Below, piece after piece: positions 56,529-64,000 of a stretch of 64,000 nucleotides of DNA. Numbering within the stretch: position 1 is the first letter of the stretch; the number at the start of each line of letters is the position of its first letter. This stretch comes from UBA10649 sp963793105 (GTDB taxonomy: Bacteria; Actinomycetota; Actinomycetes; S36-B12). Below the pieces are notes generated by a model. The model saw only the letters and a list, made by a program, of their open reading frames with translations. It did no database searches and was not told where the DNA came from. The stretch is from assembly GCA_963793105.1 (NCBI GenBank), contig CAWBZB010000004.1:310001-374000 (forward strand). The letters run 5' to 3'. The position numbers and the translations under genes were made by a program.

Positions 56529-57650
56529 CTAGCAGATGGTGTGCAGCCAGTTGTGGCGGTCCGGGACCACGCCGGTCTGGATGTCGAGCAGCGCCTCGCG
56601 AAGGCGGGCCGTCACCGGCCCGGTGCCCCCCTCGCCCACGGACCATGCTCCGCTCGTGCGCGACTTCACCTCGCCGACCGGCGTGATGACGGCCGCCGTC
56701 CCGCAGGCGAAGACCTCCGTGATCTCCCCGCTGGCGCAGCCCTCCCGCCACTCCTCGACGCTGATCCGCCGTTCCTCAGCCCCGATGCCCAGGTCCTCGG
56801 CCACCGTCAGGAGCGACGCCCGGGTGATTCCCGGCAGCAGCGAGCCGGTGAGCTCCGGAGTCACGAGGCGGGCCGAGTCGCCTTCGCCGAGGACGAAGTA
56901 CAGGTTCATGCCCCCCATCTCCTCGATCCACCGACGCTCGATCGCATCGAGCCACACCACCTGATCGCACCCGTGGTTCGCTGCTTCAGCCTGGGCCAGC
57001 AGTGAGGCGGCGTAGTTCCCGGCGCACTTGGCCTCGCCGGTGCCGCCCGGGACCGCGCGCACGTAGTCGTCGGACAGCCACACGCTGACGGGCTTGAGCC
57101 CGCGCGGGAAGTAGGCGCCCGCGGGTGAGGCGATCAGCAGGTACTCGTAGCGGTCGGAGGGTCGCACTCCCAGGCCGATCTCCGTCGCCAGCATGAACGG
57201 CCGGAGGTACAGGGACTTCTCCTGGCCGGTCGGCACCCAGTCACGGTCCTGCCGCACGAGCGCCTCGATCGATCCGATGAACAGTTCCACCGGCAGTTCG
57301 GCCATCGCCAGGCGTCGCGCCGACCGGGCGAACCGCTCAGCATTGCTCACCGGCCGGAACGTCTTGATGCTGCCGTCTGCATGTCGGTAGGCCTTCAGGC
57401 CCTCGAAGACCGCCTGCCCGTAGTGCATGAAGTTGGTCGCGGGGTCGAGCAGGATCGGCCCATAGGGCTCGAGCCGGGCGTCCTGCCAGCCGTCGGCCTG
57501 GGTCCAGGTCGCCCGGACCATGTGGTCGGTGAACGATCGTCCGAAGCCCGGGTCTGCCAGGACGGCCTCACGCTCGGACGCCGTCGCCGGCAGGCTGGAC
57601 GGGTTCAGCGCGATGGGCCACAGGGCCGTGCCGTAGTCGGTCGTCGTCAT
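56529..57650 (-). CDS. ilvE: Branched-chain amino acid aminotransferase
   Basis: A 373-residue fold-type IV PLP transaminase performing the last step to Ile, Val and Leu. Motifs: H-Y-G-Q-A-V-F-E-G-L-K-A-Y, the lysine for PLP in G-E-A-K-C-A-G-N-Y-A-A-S, D-A-I-E-R-R-W-I-E-E-M-G-G-M-N, and L-P-G-I-T-R-A-S-L-L. ATG, nine bases after leuB, so a leuB-ilvE operon. Length fits the actinobacterial form. Confidence 0.96.
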   Translation of the reverse strand: MTTTDYGTALWPIALNPSSLPATASEREAVLADPGFGRSFTDHMVRATWTQADGWQDARLEPYGPILLDPATNFMHYGQAVFEGLKAYRHADGSIKTFRPVSNAERFARSARRLAMAELPVELFIGSIEALVRQDRDWVPTGQEKSLYLRPFMLATEIGLGVRPSDRYEYLLIASPAGAYFPRGLKPVSVWLSDDYVRAVPGGTGEAKCAGNYAASLLAQAEAANHGCDQVVWLDAIERRWIEEMGGMNLYFVLGEGDSARLVTPELTGSLLPGITRASLLTVAEDLGIGAEERRISVEEWREGCASGEITEVFACGTAAVITPVGEVKSRTSGAWSVGEGGTGPVTARLREALLDIQTGVVPDRHNWLHTIC

Positions 57651-57659
57651 GGAGCGAAA

Positions 57660-58718
57660 CTACCCCTTCGCGGCGGTCAGCGCCGCTGCCGCGAGCGCAT
57701 CGCCGATCTCGGATGTGCTGCGCAGGGCGGCCCCTCGCGACGCCAGGTCCGCGGCCACGGCTGACTCCACCCAGTCCGCTGCCGCGGCCTCCCCCACGTG
57801 GTCGAGCAGCATGGCCAGGGACATCACGGTCGCCGTAGGGTCGGCCTTGCCCTGGCCGGCGATGTCGGGGGCGGATCCGTGCACGGGCTCGAACATGCTC
57901 GGGTTGGACCTGCTGGGATCGATGTTCCCGCTCGCCGCGAGGCCGATGCCGCCGCCGATGGCAGCGCCGATGTCGGTGAGGATGTCTCCGAACAGGTTGT
58001 CCGTCACGATGACGTCGAACCGCTCCGGCTGCGTCAGGAAGAACATGGACGCCGCATCGACGTGGCAGTAGTCCGTCTCGACCGACGGGTACTCCTTCGC
58101 CACCATGTCGAAGGTGCGCTGCCACAGGCTCCCCGCGTGGACCAGGACGTTCGTCTTGTGGACGAGGGTCACCTTGCCGCGACGACGCGTGGCCCGGTCG
58201 AACGCGTCCCTGATGATTCGCTCCGCCCCGAACTCCGTGTTGAGACTGACCTCAGTGGCCACCTCGTGGGGCGTGCCCCGGCGCAGGGTGCCGCCCGCTC
58301 CGACGTACGGCCCCTCGGTTCCTTCCCGGCACACGACGAAGTCGATGTCCTCCGGCCCCTTGCCGGCCAGCGGACCGGTCACTCCCGGGTAGAGCTTCAC
58401 CGGGCGCAGATTCACGTGGTGGTCCATGACGAAGCGCAGCGGCAGCAGCACCCCCCGCTCGAGGATCCCCGGTGCGACGGACGGGTCGCCGATCGCACCG
58501 AGCAGGATCGCGTCGTAGGTGCGCAACTCCTCCACAGTGGAATCCGGCAGCAGCTCCCCGGTCTCGTTGTAGCGGCGCGCCCCAAGGTCATACTCGGTGG
58601 TGACGACGTCGAGGGCGGCCTCAGGGCCGATTGCCGCCAGCACCTTCATGGCCTCGGCAACGACCTCCGTGCCGATGCCGTCGCCGGGAATGAGGGCAAG
58701 GTTCAGGGTTCGAGGCAT
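57660..58718 (-). CDS. leuB: 3-isopropylmalate dehydrogenase
   Basis: A 352-residue NAD-dependent enzyme. M-P-R-T-L-N-L-A-L-I-P-G-D-G-I-G-T-E-V-V at the start, V-T-D-N-L-F-G-D-I-L-T-D and E-P-V-H-G-S-A-P-D-I-A-G-Q-G near the C-terminus. The ATG at 58718 begins the homology; the open frame goes further. No Shine-Dalgarno sequence, but TACCCT (58731-58726) ends seven bases before the ATG, so the mRNA is probably leaderless. Followed by ilvE. Confidence 0.95.
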   Translation of the reverse strand: MPRTLNLALIPGDGIGTEVVAEAMKVLAAIGPEAALDVVTTEYDLGARRYNETGELLPDSTVEELRTYDAILLGAIGDPSVAPGILERGVLLPLRFVMDHHVNLRPVKLYPGVTGPLAGKGPEDIDFVVCREGTEGPYVGAGGTLRRGTPHEVATEVSLNTEFGAERIIRDAFDRATRRRGKVTLVHKTNVLVHAGSLWQRTFDMVAKEYPSVETDYCHVDAASMFFLTQPERFDVIVTDNLFGDILTDIGAAIGGGIGLAASGNIDPSRSNPSMFEPVHGSAPDIAGQGKADPTATVMSLAMLLDHVGEAAAADWVESAVAADLASRGAALRSTSEIGDALAAAALTAAKG

Positions 58719-58789
58719 GGGGGGAAGGGTAGTTGCCCACCGGTGGCGTCCCGTCGGCGCATCCGGCATCGTTGGTGGCGGAGGTTGCC

Positions 58790-59032
58790 ATGACCCGAAA
58801 GCGCTGGAGTGACCTGACCGACCGGGAGAAGACCGCCGTCCTGGTCGCCGTGTCCGTGCAGCTGTCCTTGGCAGCGACCGCGTGGATCGACCTCGCTCGC
58901 CGACCCGCCGAACTCGTTCGCGGGCCGAAGGCCGCCTGGGCGGCGGCGATCGCCGTGAACTTCGTCGGCCCGATCGCCTACTTCACGGTCGGCCGTCGCC
59001 GCGTGCCCCTCCAGACCTCCCTCACTCCGTGA
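58790..59032 (+). CDS. Small membrane protein, PLD_N (cardiolipin-synthase N-terminal) type
   Basis: An 80-residue protein with two membrane segments (about residues 16-34 and 46-66) ending in V-G-P-I-A-Y-F-T-V-G-R-R-R, as in the PLDc_N superfamily, often found as free-standing small membrane proteins. ATG at 58790 with GGAGG. Function unknown. Its stop lies 23 bases before the leuA leader peptide, and the leuA -10 is just after it. Confidence 0.7.
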   Translation: MTRKRWSDLTDREKTAVLVAVSVQLSLAATAWIDLARRPAELVRGPKAAWAAAIAVNFVGPIAYFTVGRRRVPLQTSLTP

Positions 59033-59041
59033 ACCGGGTGC

Positions 59042-59047
59042 TACGAT
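59042..59047 (+). promoter_or_regulatory. Extended -10 of the leuA leader
   Basis: TGC-TACGAT; the -10 ends eight bases before the leader ATG. No good -35. Consistent with a transcript that starts at or near the leader peptide. Confidence 0.5.
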
Positions 59048-59055
59048 TCGCCATC

Positions 59056-59097
59056 ATGACGACAGCGCTGCTCCTTCGCTGCCGCGACGAGGCCTAG
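59056..59097 (+). CDS. Leucine leader peptide of leuA
   Basis: A 14-codon frame ATG ... TAG encodes M-T-T-A-L-L-L-R-C-R-D-E-A, with three consecutive Leu codons (CTG CTC CTT). Its end (CCGCGACGAGG, 59082-59092) can pair with CCTCGTCGCGG (59109-59119) in a perfect 11-bp stem, and alternative stems follow up to leuA. This is the arrangement of leucine-dependent leader-peptide control. Confidence 0.75.
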   Translation: MTTALLLRCRDEA

Positions 59098-59172
59098 TCC
59101 GCCGGCCCCCTCGTCGCGGGATTCGTCGTTCGCCGGTACCAGCCTGAATCGGCTACCAGCCCAGACGATCCC
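59082..59172 (+). promoter_or_regulatory. Alternative stems of the leuA leader RNA
   Basis: Stem A: 59082-59092 with 59109-59119 (11 bp). Stem B: CCGGC 59102-59106 with GCCGG 59132-59136. Stem C: gggat/atccc-type pairing, 59118-59127 with 59164-59172 (9 bp, one bulge), which ends right before the leuA ribosome site GAGGAG (59173-59178). Stems A, B and C compete. There is no U-rich terminator in the leader, so control could act on ribosome access or on Rho. Confidence 0.55.
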
Positions 59173-59183
59173 GAGGAGCACCG

Positions 59184-60941
59184 ATGTCCAGCACGTTCGA
59201 TCGCACCGTTCCATACGAAAGTCGTAACGCCCAGCGTCCGTCGGCCATGCCGTACGGCCGCTACGAGCCCTTCACCCCCATCCCCCTGGCAGATCGCACC
59301 TGGCCCAGCACCGTCATCGGTCAGGCCCCACGCTGGTGCGCCGTCGACCTCCGGGACGGCAACCAGGCCCTGATCGACCCGATGACGCCCCAGCGCAAGC
59401 TGCGGATGTTCAACCTGCTCGTGTCGATGGGCTACAAGGAGATCGAGGTCGGGTTCCCGTCCGCGTCGCAGACGGACTTCGACTTCGTCCGGATGCTGAT
59501 CGAGGACGGCCTGATCCCGGACGACGTCGTGATCCAGGTCCTGACCCAGTCGCGTGAGCAGCTGATCGAGCGGACGTTCGAGTCGATCAAGGGCGCCGAC
59601 CAGGCGATCGTCCACCTCTACAACTCGACGTCGACCCTGCAGCGGCGCGTCGTCTTCGGCCTGGACCGGGCCGGGATCGTCGACATCGCGGTTCACGGCG
59701 CCCAGCTCTGCCAGAAGTACGCGGACCAGATCGCGCACGAGACCGACGTGTTCTTCGAGTACTCCCCCGAGTCGTACACGGGCACGGAGCTGGACTTCGC
59801 GGTGGAGGTCTGCGACGCGGTCACCGACGTCTGGCAGCCCACGCCTGACCGCAAGGTGATCCTGAACCTGCCCGCCACGATCGAGATGGCGACTCCGAAC
59901 GTCTACGCGGACTCGATCGAATGGATGAGCCGCAACCTGGCGCGCCGCGACAGCGTCGTGCTGTCCCTGCACCCGCACAACGACCGCGGCACCGCCGTCG
60001 CCGCAGCCGAGCTCGGCTACATGGCCGGCGCCGACCGGATCGAGGGCTGCCTGTTCGGCAACGGCGAGCGCACCGGCAATGTCTGCCTGGTCACGCTGGG
60101 CATGAACCTGTTCAGTCAGGGCATCGACCCGCAGATCGACTTCTCCGACATCGACGAGATCCGCCGCACGGTCGAGTACTGCAACCAGATCCCGGTGCAT
60201 GAGCGCCACCCGTACGGCGGCGATCTGGTCTACACGGCCTTCTCGGGCTCCCATCAGGACGCCATCAACAAGGGGCTCAAGATGATGGAGACCGACGCAG
60301 CCGAGGCAGGCGTCCCCGTGGACGAGTTCCGCTGGCAGGTGCCGTACCTGCCCATCGACCCGCAGGACGTGGGTCGGACCTACGAGGCCGTGATCCGGGT
60401 CAACTCGCAGTCCGGCAAGGGCGGCGTGGCCTACATCATGCGTACCGAGCACAAGCTCGACCTGCCCCGTCGGCTCCAGATCGAGTTCTCGCAGGTCGTC
60501 CAGCAGGTGACGGACAACGAGGGCGGCGAGGTAGGTCCCGGCGAGATGTGGGCAACCTTCTCCGGTGAGTATCTTCCCGACCCGTCGGCCGCGTGGGGGC
60601 GCCTGCGCCTGGTCGGCGTGCAGCAGGCCTCCTCTGTCGACGGCGACACCAGCATCGACGTCGTCATCATCGACAACGGGCGGGAGTACCAGCTCGGCGG
60701 ACGCGGCAACGGACCCGTGGCGGCGTTCTGCGATGCCCTGGCCACTCACGGCATCGACGTACGCGTCCTGGACTACGCCGAGCACGCGATGTCCGCCGGC
60801 GGCGACGCCAAGGCTGCGTCCTATGTCGAGTGCGCGGTCGGCGGCCAGGTCCTGTGGGGCGTCGGCATCGATCCGTCGATCACGACGTCGTCGTTGAAGG
60901 CGATCGTCAGCGCGGTGAATCGCGCGATGCGCGAGGAGTGA
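59184..60941 (+). CDS. leuA: 2-isopropylmalate synthase (long form)
   Basis: A 585-residue enzyme starting leucine synthesis from 2-ketoisovalerate and acetyl-CoA. Type-2 LeuA: W-C-A-V-D-L-R-D-G-N-Q-A-L, E-V-G-F-P-S-A-S-Q-T-D-F, L-H-P-H-N-D-R-G-T, G-C-L-F-G-N-G-E-R-T-G-N-V, and the C-terminal regulatory domain with D-Y-A-E-H-A-M-S-A-G-G-D-A-K-A-A-S-Y-V-E (leucine feedback site). ATG with GAGGAG upstream. Under a leucine leader peptide. Confidence 0.96.
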   Translation: MSSTFDRTVPYESRNAQRPSAMPYGRYEPFTPIPLADRTWPSTVIGQAPRWCAVDLRDGNQALIDPMTPQRKLRMFNLLVSMGYKEIEVGFPSASQTDFDFVRMLIEDGLIPDDVVIQVLTQSREQLIERTFESIKGADQAIVHLYNSTSTLQRRVVFGLDRAGIVDIAVHGAQLCQKYADQIAHETDVFFEYSPESYTGTELDFAVEVCDAVTDVWQPTPDRKVILNLPATIEMATPNVYADSIEWMSRNLARRDSVVLSLHPHNDRGTAVAAAELGYMAGADRIEGCLFGNGERTGNVCLVTLGMNLFSQGIDPQIDFSDIDEIRRTVEYCNQIPVHERHPYGGDLVYTAFSGSHQDAINKGLKMMETDAAEAGVPVDEFRWQVPYLPIDPQDVGRTYEAVIRVNSQSGKGGVAYIMRTEHKLDLPRRLQIEFSQVVQQVTDNEGGEVGPGEMWATFSGEYLPDPSAAWGRLRLVGVQQASSVDGDTSIDVVIIDNGREYQLGGRGNGPVAAFCDALATHGIDVRVLDYAEHAMSAGGDAKAASYVECAVGGQVLWGVGIDPSITTSSLKAIVSAVNRAMREE

Positions 60942-61750
60942 GCGAAGCGAGCCCCGGCAGCGAGGACGCGGCGGCAGGGATCCCCAACTTCCGCGACGCC
61001 GGAGGGATGTCGACGTCCGCAGGAACCCTACGGACCGGGGTCGTCTATCGCTCGTCGCACCTGGTCCGGCTCGACGTCACGGAGGGGGACGCCCTCCTGG
61101 CGCTCGGCGTGACGGACGTGTTCGACCTGCGCACCACAGCCGAGATCGAACTCCGTCCGGACCTGCTTCCCGAGGGGCTTCGCTGGACCGGTGCTGACGT
61201 GTTGGCCGACCGACCCGAGGGCGGCGCGGTGGCGGTCGGGACGCTCGCCCGGAGCCGGATGGACGCGACCGCCGTCGCGGCCATCAACGCCTTCGTAGGC
61301 GAGGGACGGGCAAGGACCCTCATGCTCGAGACGTACCGCGACTTCGTCGGCCTCGAGTCCGCACGTCGGGGTTTCGAGAAGGTCCTCCGCGGCGTTGCGG
61401 ACGCCGAGGGCGCGTCTATCGTCCACTGCACGGCCGGCAAGGATCGCGCGGGCTGGGCCATCGCCCTCGTACAGTTGACGGCGGGCGCGGACCCGGAGCA
61501 CGTGACCGCCGACTACCTGCGCAGCAACGAGGCCATGCACGTTGCGTACGGCCCGCTGCTGGGTCAGTTCGCCACGGCCGGCGGGGATGCCGAGTCGCTG
61601 GCGCGGATCCTGTACGTCGAGCCGGACTACCTCGACGCCGGACTGTCGGCCATGCGCCGCGCGTTCGGCGATCTGGAGGGCTACCTGGACGCCGGGTTGG
61701 GCATGAACCGCGTCGCCGTCGAGAAGCTGCGCGCGCGCCTGCGTGCCTAG
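60938..61750 (+). CDS. Tyrosine-type protein phosphatase (Y_phosphatase3 family)
   Basis: A 270-residue phosphatase. N-terminal signature I-P-N-F-R-D-A-G-G; catalytic P-loop H-C-T-A-G-K-D-R-A-G with Cys and Arg, in the order of the MptpB-like family. Such enzymes dephosphorylate tyrosine or phosphoinositides in actinobacteria. No export signal. The GTG overlaps the leuA stop as GTGA, so it is read with leuA; a direct link to leucine synthesis is not evident. Confidence 0.88.
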   Translation: MSEASPGSEDAAAGIPNFRDAGGMSTSAGTLRTGVVYRSSHLVRLDVTEGDALLALGVTDVFDLRTTAEIELRPDLLPEGLRWTGADVLADRPEGGAVAVGTLARSRMDATAVAAINAFVGEGRARTLMLETYRDFVGLESARRGFEKVLRGVADAEGASIVHCTAGKDRAGWAIALVQLTAGADPEHVTADYLRSNEAMHVAYGPLLGQFATAGGDAESLARILYVEPDYLDAGLSAMRRAFGDLEGYLDAGLGMNRVAVEKLRARLRA

Positions 61751-61756
61751 CCCGTC

Positions 61757-61812
61757 GAGTGGTCGCTCCCGCACCGGTCTCGGGCACCTGCGCGGGGCGG
61801 GACCGCCCACTC
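61757..61812. terminator. Bidirectional hairpin between the phosphatase and ABC genes
   Basis: 16-base arms (61757-61772 and 61797-61812) with two mismatches in the 73-base gap between convergent genes. The loop is 24 bases. Confidence 0.5.
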
Positions 61813-61823
61813 AACGAAGGGGG

Positions 61824-63809
61824 TCACGGTGCCTCGGCATGGGGCCAACCGGCCTCATCCTCTTCGAGCGGCTCCTCGAACTGGCTCTGGTACAGGCGGT
61901 AGTAGGCGCCCTTCGCCTCGATCAGCTCGTCGTGGGTCCCCTGCTCGACGATGCGGCCGTGCTCCAGCACCACGATGACGTCGGCGTTGCGGATCGTCGA
62001 GAGCCGGTGGGCGATCACGAAGGCCGTGCGCTCGGCCCGCAGCTCGGCCATCGCCTGCTGGATCAGCACCTCCGTACGGGTGTCCACTGAGCTCGTCGCC
62101 TCGTCGAGGATGAGCACCGTCGGGTCGGCGAGGAAGGCGCGGGCGATCGTGAGCAGCTGACGCTCCCCCGCGCTGATGTTGGCACCCCCCTCGGTGAGCG
62201 GGGTGTCGTAGCCGAGCGGCAGCGTGCGCACGAAGTGGTCCACCCGAGCGGCGCGAGCGGCCGCCTCGATCTGCTCCTCGCTGGCGCGGAGAGCGCCGTA
62301 CGCGATGTTGTCCCGGATCGTGCCCTCGAAGAGCCAGGTGTCCTGCAGGACCATCCCGAACGACCGACGGACATCGTCCCTGGTCATGGAGAGCGTGGGG
62401 ACTCCGTCGATCTGGATGCGCCCGCCGTCCACGTCGTAGAAGCGCATGAGCAGGTTCACCAGCGTGGTCTTCCCGGCGCCGGTCGGGCCGACGATGGCCA
62501 CGATCTGTCCCGGCTCCACGGTGAGATGGAAGTCCTCGATCAGCGGGGCGTCGGGCAGGTACCGGAAGGAGACGTCCTCGAAGGTGATCCGGCCGACCAC
62601 CTCGTCGATCCGAACCGGGTCCTGCACATCCGGCTCCTCCTCCTTCTCGTCGAGCAACTCGAACACGCGCTCGACGGACGCCACTCCCGACTGCAGGATG
62701 TTCGCGACTCCCGCGATCTGCGTGATCGGCATCGTGAACTGCCGCGAGTACTGGATGAACGCCTGGACATCGCCGAGCGACATGGTGCCGGAGGCCACGC
62801 GCAGCCCGCCGATGACTGCGATCGCGACGTAGTTGAGGTTCGCGATGACCGTCAGGGCCGGCTGGATGATCCCGGAGATGAACTGCGCGCGGAAGCTCCT
62901 CTCGTACACCTGCTCGTTGGCCTCGTCGAACTGGAGGATGGACTCCTCGCGATGCCCGAACACCTTCACCAGCTCGTGCCCGGAGAATGACTCCTCCACG
63001 TGGCCGTTTAGTTTCCCCGTCCAGGACCACTGCGCAACGAAGTGCGGCTGAGACCGCTTCGCGATCATCATGGTCACGACGAACGACAGCGGCACGGTGA
63101 GCAGCGAGATCACGGCCAACAGTGGGCTGATCCAGACCATCATCGCCAGGACACCGATCACCGTCAGCACCGCAGTGATGAGCTGCGTCAGGGTCTGCTG
63201 CAGCGTCGTGGCGATGTTGTCGATGTCGTTGGTGACCCGGCTGAGCACGTCGCCGCGGGAGGCGGTGTCGAAGTAGCGCAGGGGCAGGCGCCCCAGCTTG
63301 GTGTCGGTGTCCTCGCGCAGTCGGTACATCGTGCGCTGGGTCACGCCGGCCATCAGGTAGTTCTGCGCCCAGCTCAGCACGGAGCTGAGGACGTAGACGA
63401 CGACCACGAGGGCCAGGATCCTGGCCAGCGCCTCGAAGTCGACGCCCTGTCCCGGGGTGATCGTGAGCGAGGCGAGCAGGTCGGCCTGATCGGTCTGGCC
63501 CTGCGCCCTCAGCGCCTCGACGGCCTGCTCCTGGCTCGTGCCGGGCGGAAGCTGCCCGCCGACGACGCCCTCGAAGATCACGTTCGTGGCGTTGCCGAGG
63601 AGTTTCGGGCCGAGGACCGCGAGGAACACGCTCGCGCCTGCGAGCAGGAGGACGGCGGCCACGATCCACCGCTCCGGGTGCAGCCGTCGACTGAACCGCG
63701 CGAGGGACCCGCGGAAGTCCTGCGCCTTCGCGTCACTGACCCCCAAGCCGAAACCGCCCATGGGACCCCCGCCCATGGGGCCGCGCCGGACCGGCGCCTG
63801 CTGGCTCAT
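61824..63809 (-). CDS. ABC exporter subunit (TMD-NBD fusion), consensus half
   Basis: A 661-residue half-transporter. A Gly/Met-rich start, then six membrane segments (about 48-345), then an ATPase with Walker A G-P-T-G-A-G-K-T-T (441-449), Walker B L-I-L-D-E-A (Glu570) and the switch histidine H601 (I-A-H-R-L-S-T-I). The signature loop is N-I-S-A-G-E (544-549), not L-S-G-G-Q. The next gene, four bases overlapping, is a second such subunit whose switch histidine is Gln. So they probably make a heterodimer with one degenerate site. The substrate is unknown; drugs and lipids are common for this class. Confidence 0.92.
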   Translation of the reverse strand: MSQQAPVRRGPMGGGPMGGFGLGVSDAKAQDFRGSLARFSRRLHPERWIVAAVLLLAGASVFLAVLGPKLLGNATNVIFEGVVGGQLPPGTSQEQAVEALRAQGQTDQADLLASLTITPGQGVDFEALARILALVVVVYVLSSVLSWAQNYLMAGVTQRTMYRLREDTDTKLGRLPLRYFDTASRGDVLSRVTNDIDNIATTLQQTLTQLITAVLTVIGVLAMMVWISPLLAVISLLTVPLSFVVTMMIAKRSQPHFVAQWSWTGKLNGHVEESFSGHELVKVFGHREESILQFDEANEQVYERSFRAQFISGIIQPALTVIANLNYVAIAVIGGLRVASGTMSLGDVQAFIQYSRQFTMPITQIAGVANILQSGVASVERVFELLDEKEEEPDVQDPVRIDEVVGRITFEDVSFRYLPDAPLIEDFHLTVEPGQIVAIVGPTGAGKTTLVNLLMRFYDVDGGRIQIDGVPTLSMTRDDVRRSFGMVLQDTWLFEGTIRDNIAYGALRASEEQIEAAARAARVDHFVRTLPLGYDTPLTEGGANISAGERQLLTIARAFLADPTVLILDEATSSVDTRTEVLIQQAMAELRAERTAFVIAHRLSTIRNADVIVVLEHGRIVEQGTHDELIEAKGAYYRLYQSQFEEPLEEDEAGWPHAEAP

Positions 63810-64000
63810 CGAGTTCCCTCCAGCTGGGCCTGGGACGACACGATCTCGCGGTAGGCGACGCAGGACTCGATCAGATCGTCGTGGGTGCCGATGCCGACGA
63901 TCTCGCCGCGGTCGAGGACGATGATGCGGTCGGCGTTCATGATGGTGCTCACCCGCTGGGCGACGATGATGACCGTCCGGTCGCGAGTGCGGCCCGCAAG
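63806..64000 (-). CDS. ABC exporter subunit, degenerate half (partial, cut by right edge)
   Basis: Only the last 64 codons are inside the window. They show the end of an ATPase domain: V-I-I-V-A-Q-R-V-S-T-I, then N-A-D-R-I-I-V-L-D-R-G-E-I-V-G-I-G-T-H-D-D-L. The switch histidine is replaced by Gln, usual for the degenerate subunit of a heterodimeric exporter (as in LmrC or TM287). It overlaps the partner gene as ATGA. The transmembrane part and its start lie outside. Confidence 0.88.
   Translation of the reverse strand, partial: LAGRTRDRTVIIVAQRVSTIMNADRIIVLDRGEIVGIGTHDDLIESCVAYREIVSSQAQLEGTR

Noticed and set aside
59094..60785. A 563-residue minus-strand open frame opposite leuA
   Set aside because: Shadow of leuA with no recognisable domain; leuA has all its motifs.
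1..64000. A novel defence, toxin-antitoxin or biosynthetic island
   Set aside because: Nearly every gene is a recognisable core function; no cluster of unknown genes was found. The most novel features are regulatory (leader peptides) and single-gene oddities.

Overview
The window is about 64 kb of very G+C-rich, densely packed chromosome from an actinobacterium (Actinomycetota). The evidence is the gene order (pyrH-tsf-rpsB with xerC/dprA/comM, rplS-lepB-lepB-rnhB, rpsP-khpA-rimM-trmD, rpmF-plsX-rnc-mutM-smc), frequent GTG starts, a cofC gene for coenzyme F420, the amt-glnB-glnD cluster and many genes with leaderless-type promoters. I see no prophage, IS element, CRISPR array or integron. It is conserved core genome with a few local oddities. 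I cannot place it more finely than the phylum from this sequence.

Layout. 1-9.4 kb: translation factors (start of pyrH, tsf, rpsB), a secreted M23 peptidase, xerC, dprA, comM, a YraN nuclease-fold protein and a five-PAS diguanylate cyclase. 9.4-16.1 kb: rnhB, two lepB genes, rplS, a phosphoglucomutase, then trmD-rimM-khpA-rpsP. 16.3-25.3 kb: a cyclic-nucleotide-binding protein, a phosphoesterase, ffh, glnD-glnB-amt, ftsY and a YhhN membrane protein. 25.4-32.6 kb: smc, mutM, rnc, an acyl-carrier-like protein, plsX, rpmF and the YceD-like gene, all one minus-strand run. 32.7-38.7 kb: a DivIVA-like coiled-coil protein, coaD, rsmD, a frameshifted recG, a DAK/FakA-like protein, and rpmB on the plus strand. 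38.7-48 kb: a secreted RCC1-repeat protein, thiL, an Lrp-type sensor domain, ddl, a cystathionine lyase/synthase, gpsA, a PlsC-type acyltransferase, cofC and a long-tailed HU. 48.1-61.8 kb: leuD, leuC, an IclR regulator, a nucleoside-hydrolase-like lipoprotein, tRNA-Glu, tRNA-Gln, gltX, a fumarylacetoacetate-hydrolase-family enzyme, cimA, ilvE, leuB, leuA and a protein phosphatase. 61.8-64 kb: a heterodimeric ABC exporter, cut by the right edge.

The strongest biological theme is branched-chain amino acid synthesis. leuA, leuB, leuC, leuD, ilvE and cimA lie within 13 kb and appear to carry three different controls. cimA is preceded by a nine-residue leader peptide with three consecutive isoleucine codons, a 10-bp hairpin and an intrinsic terminator. 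leuA is preceded by a thirteen-residue leader peptide with three consecutive leucine codons and mutually exclusive stems. The leuC/iclR divergent gap holds a perfect palindrome between a consensus -35 and the iclR -10. Isoleucine (through citramalate) and leucine supply would thus be sensed separately by ribosome stalling, with an IclR-type (NdgR/LtbR-like) repressor on leuCD.

Other points to follow: an acyl carrier protein homologue beside plsX and rnc with proline where the phosphopantetheine serine should be; a one-base frameshift in recG; an M23 peptidase frame that runs nearly 680 bases antisense into xerC; long low-complexity tails on S2, S16 and HU; an unexplained C-terminal extension on CofC; a nucleoside hydrolase with a broken calcium-binding motif; an exact 29-bp tandem repeat after thiL; and a frameshifted gene remnant between rpmB and the RCC1 gene.
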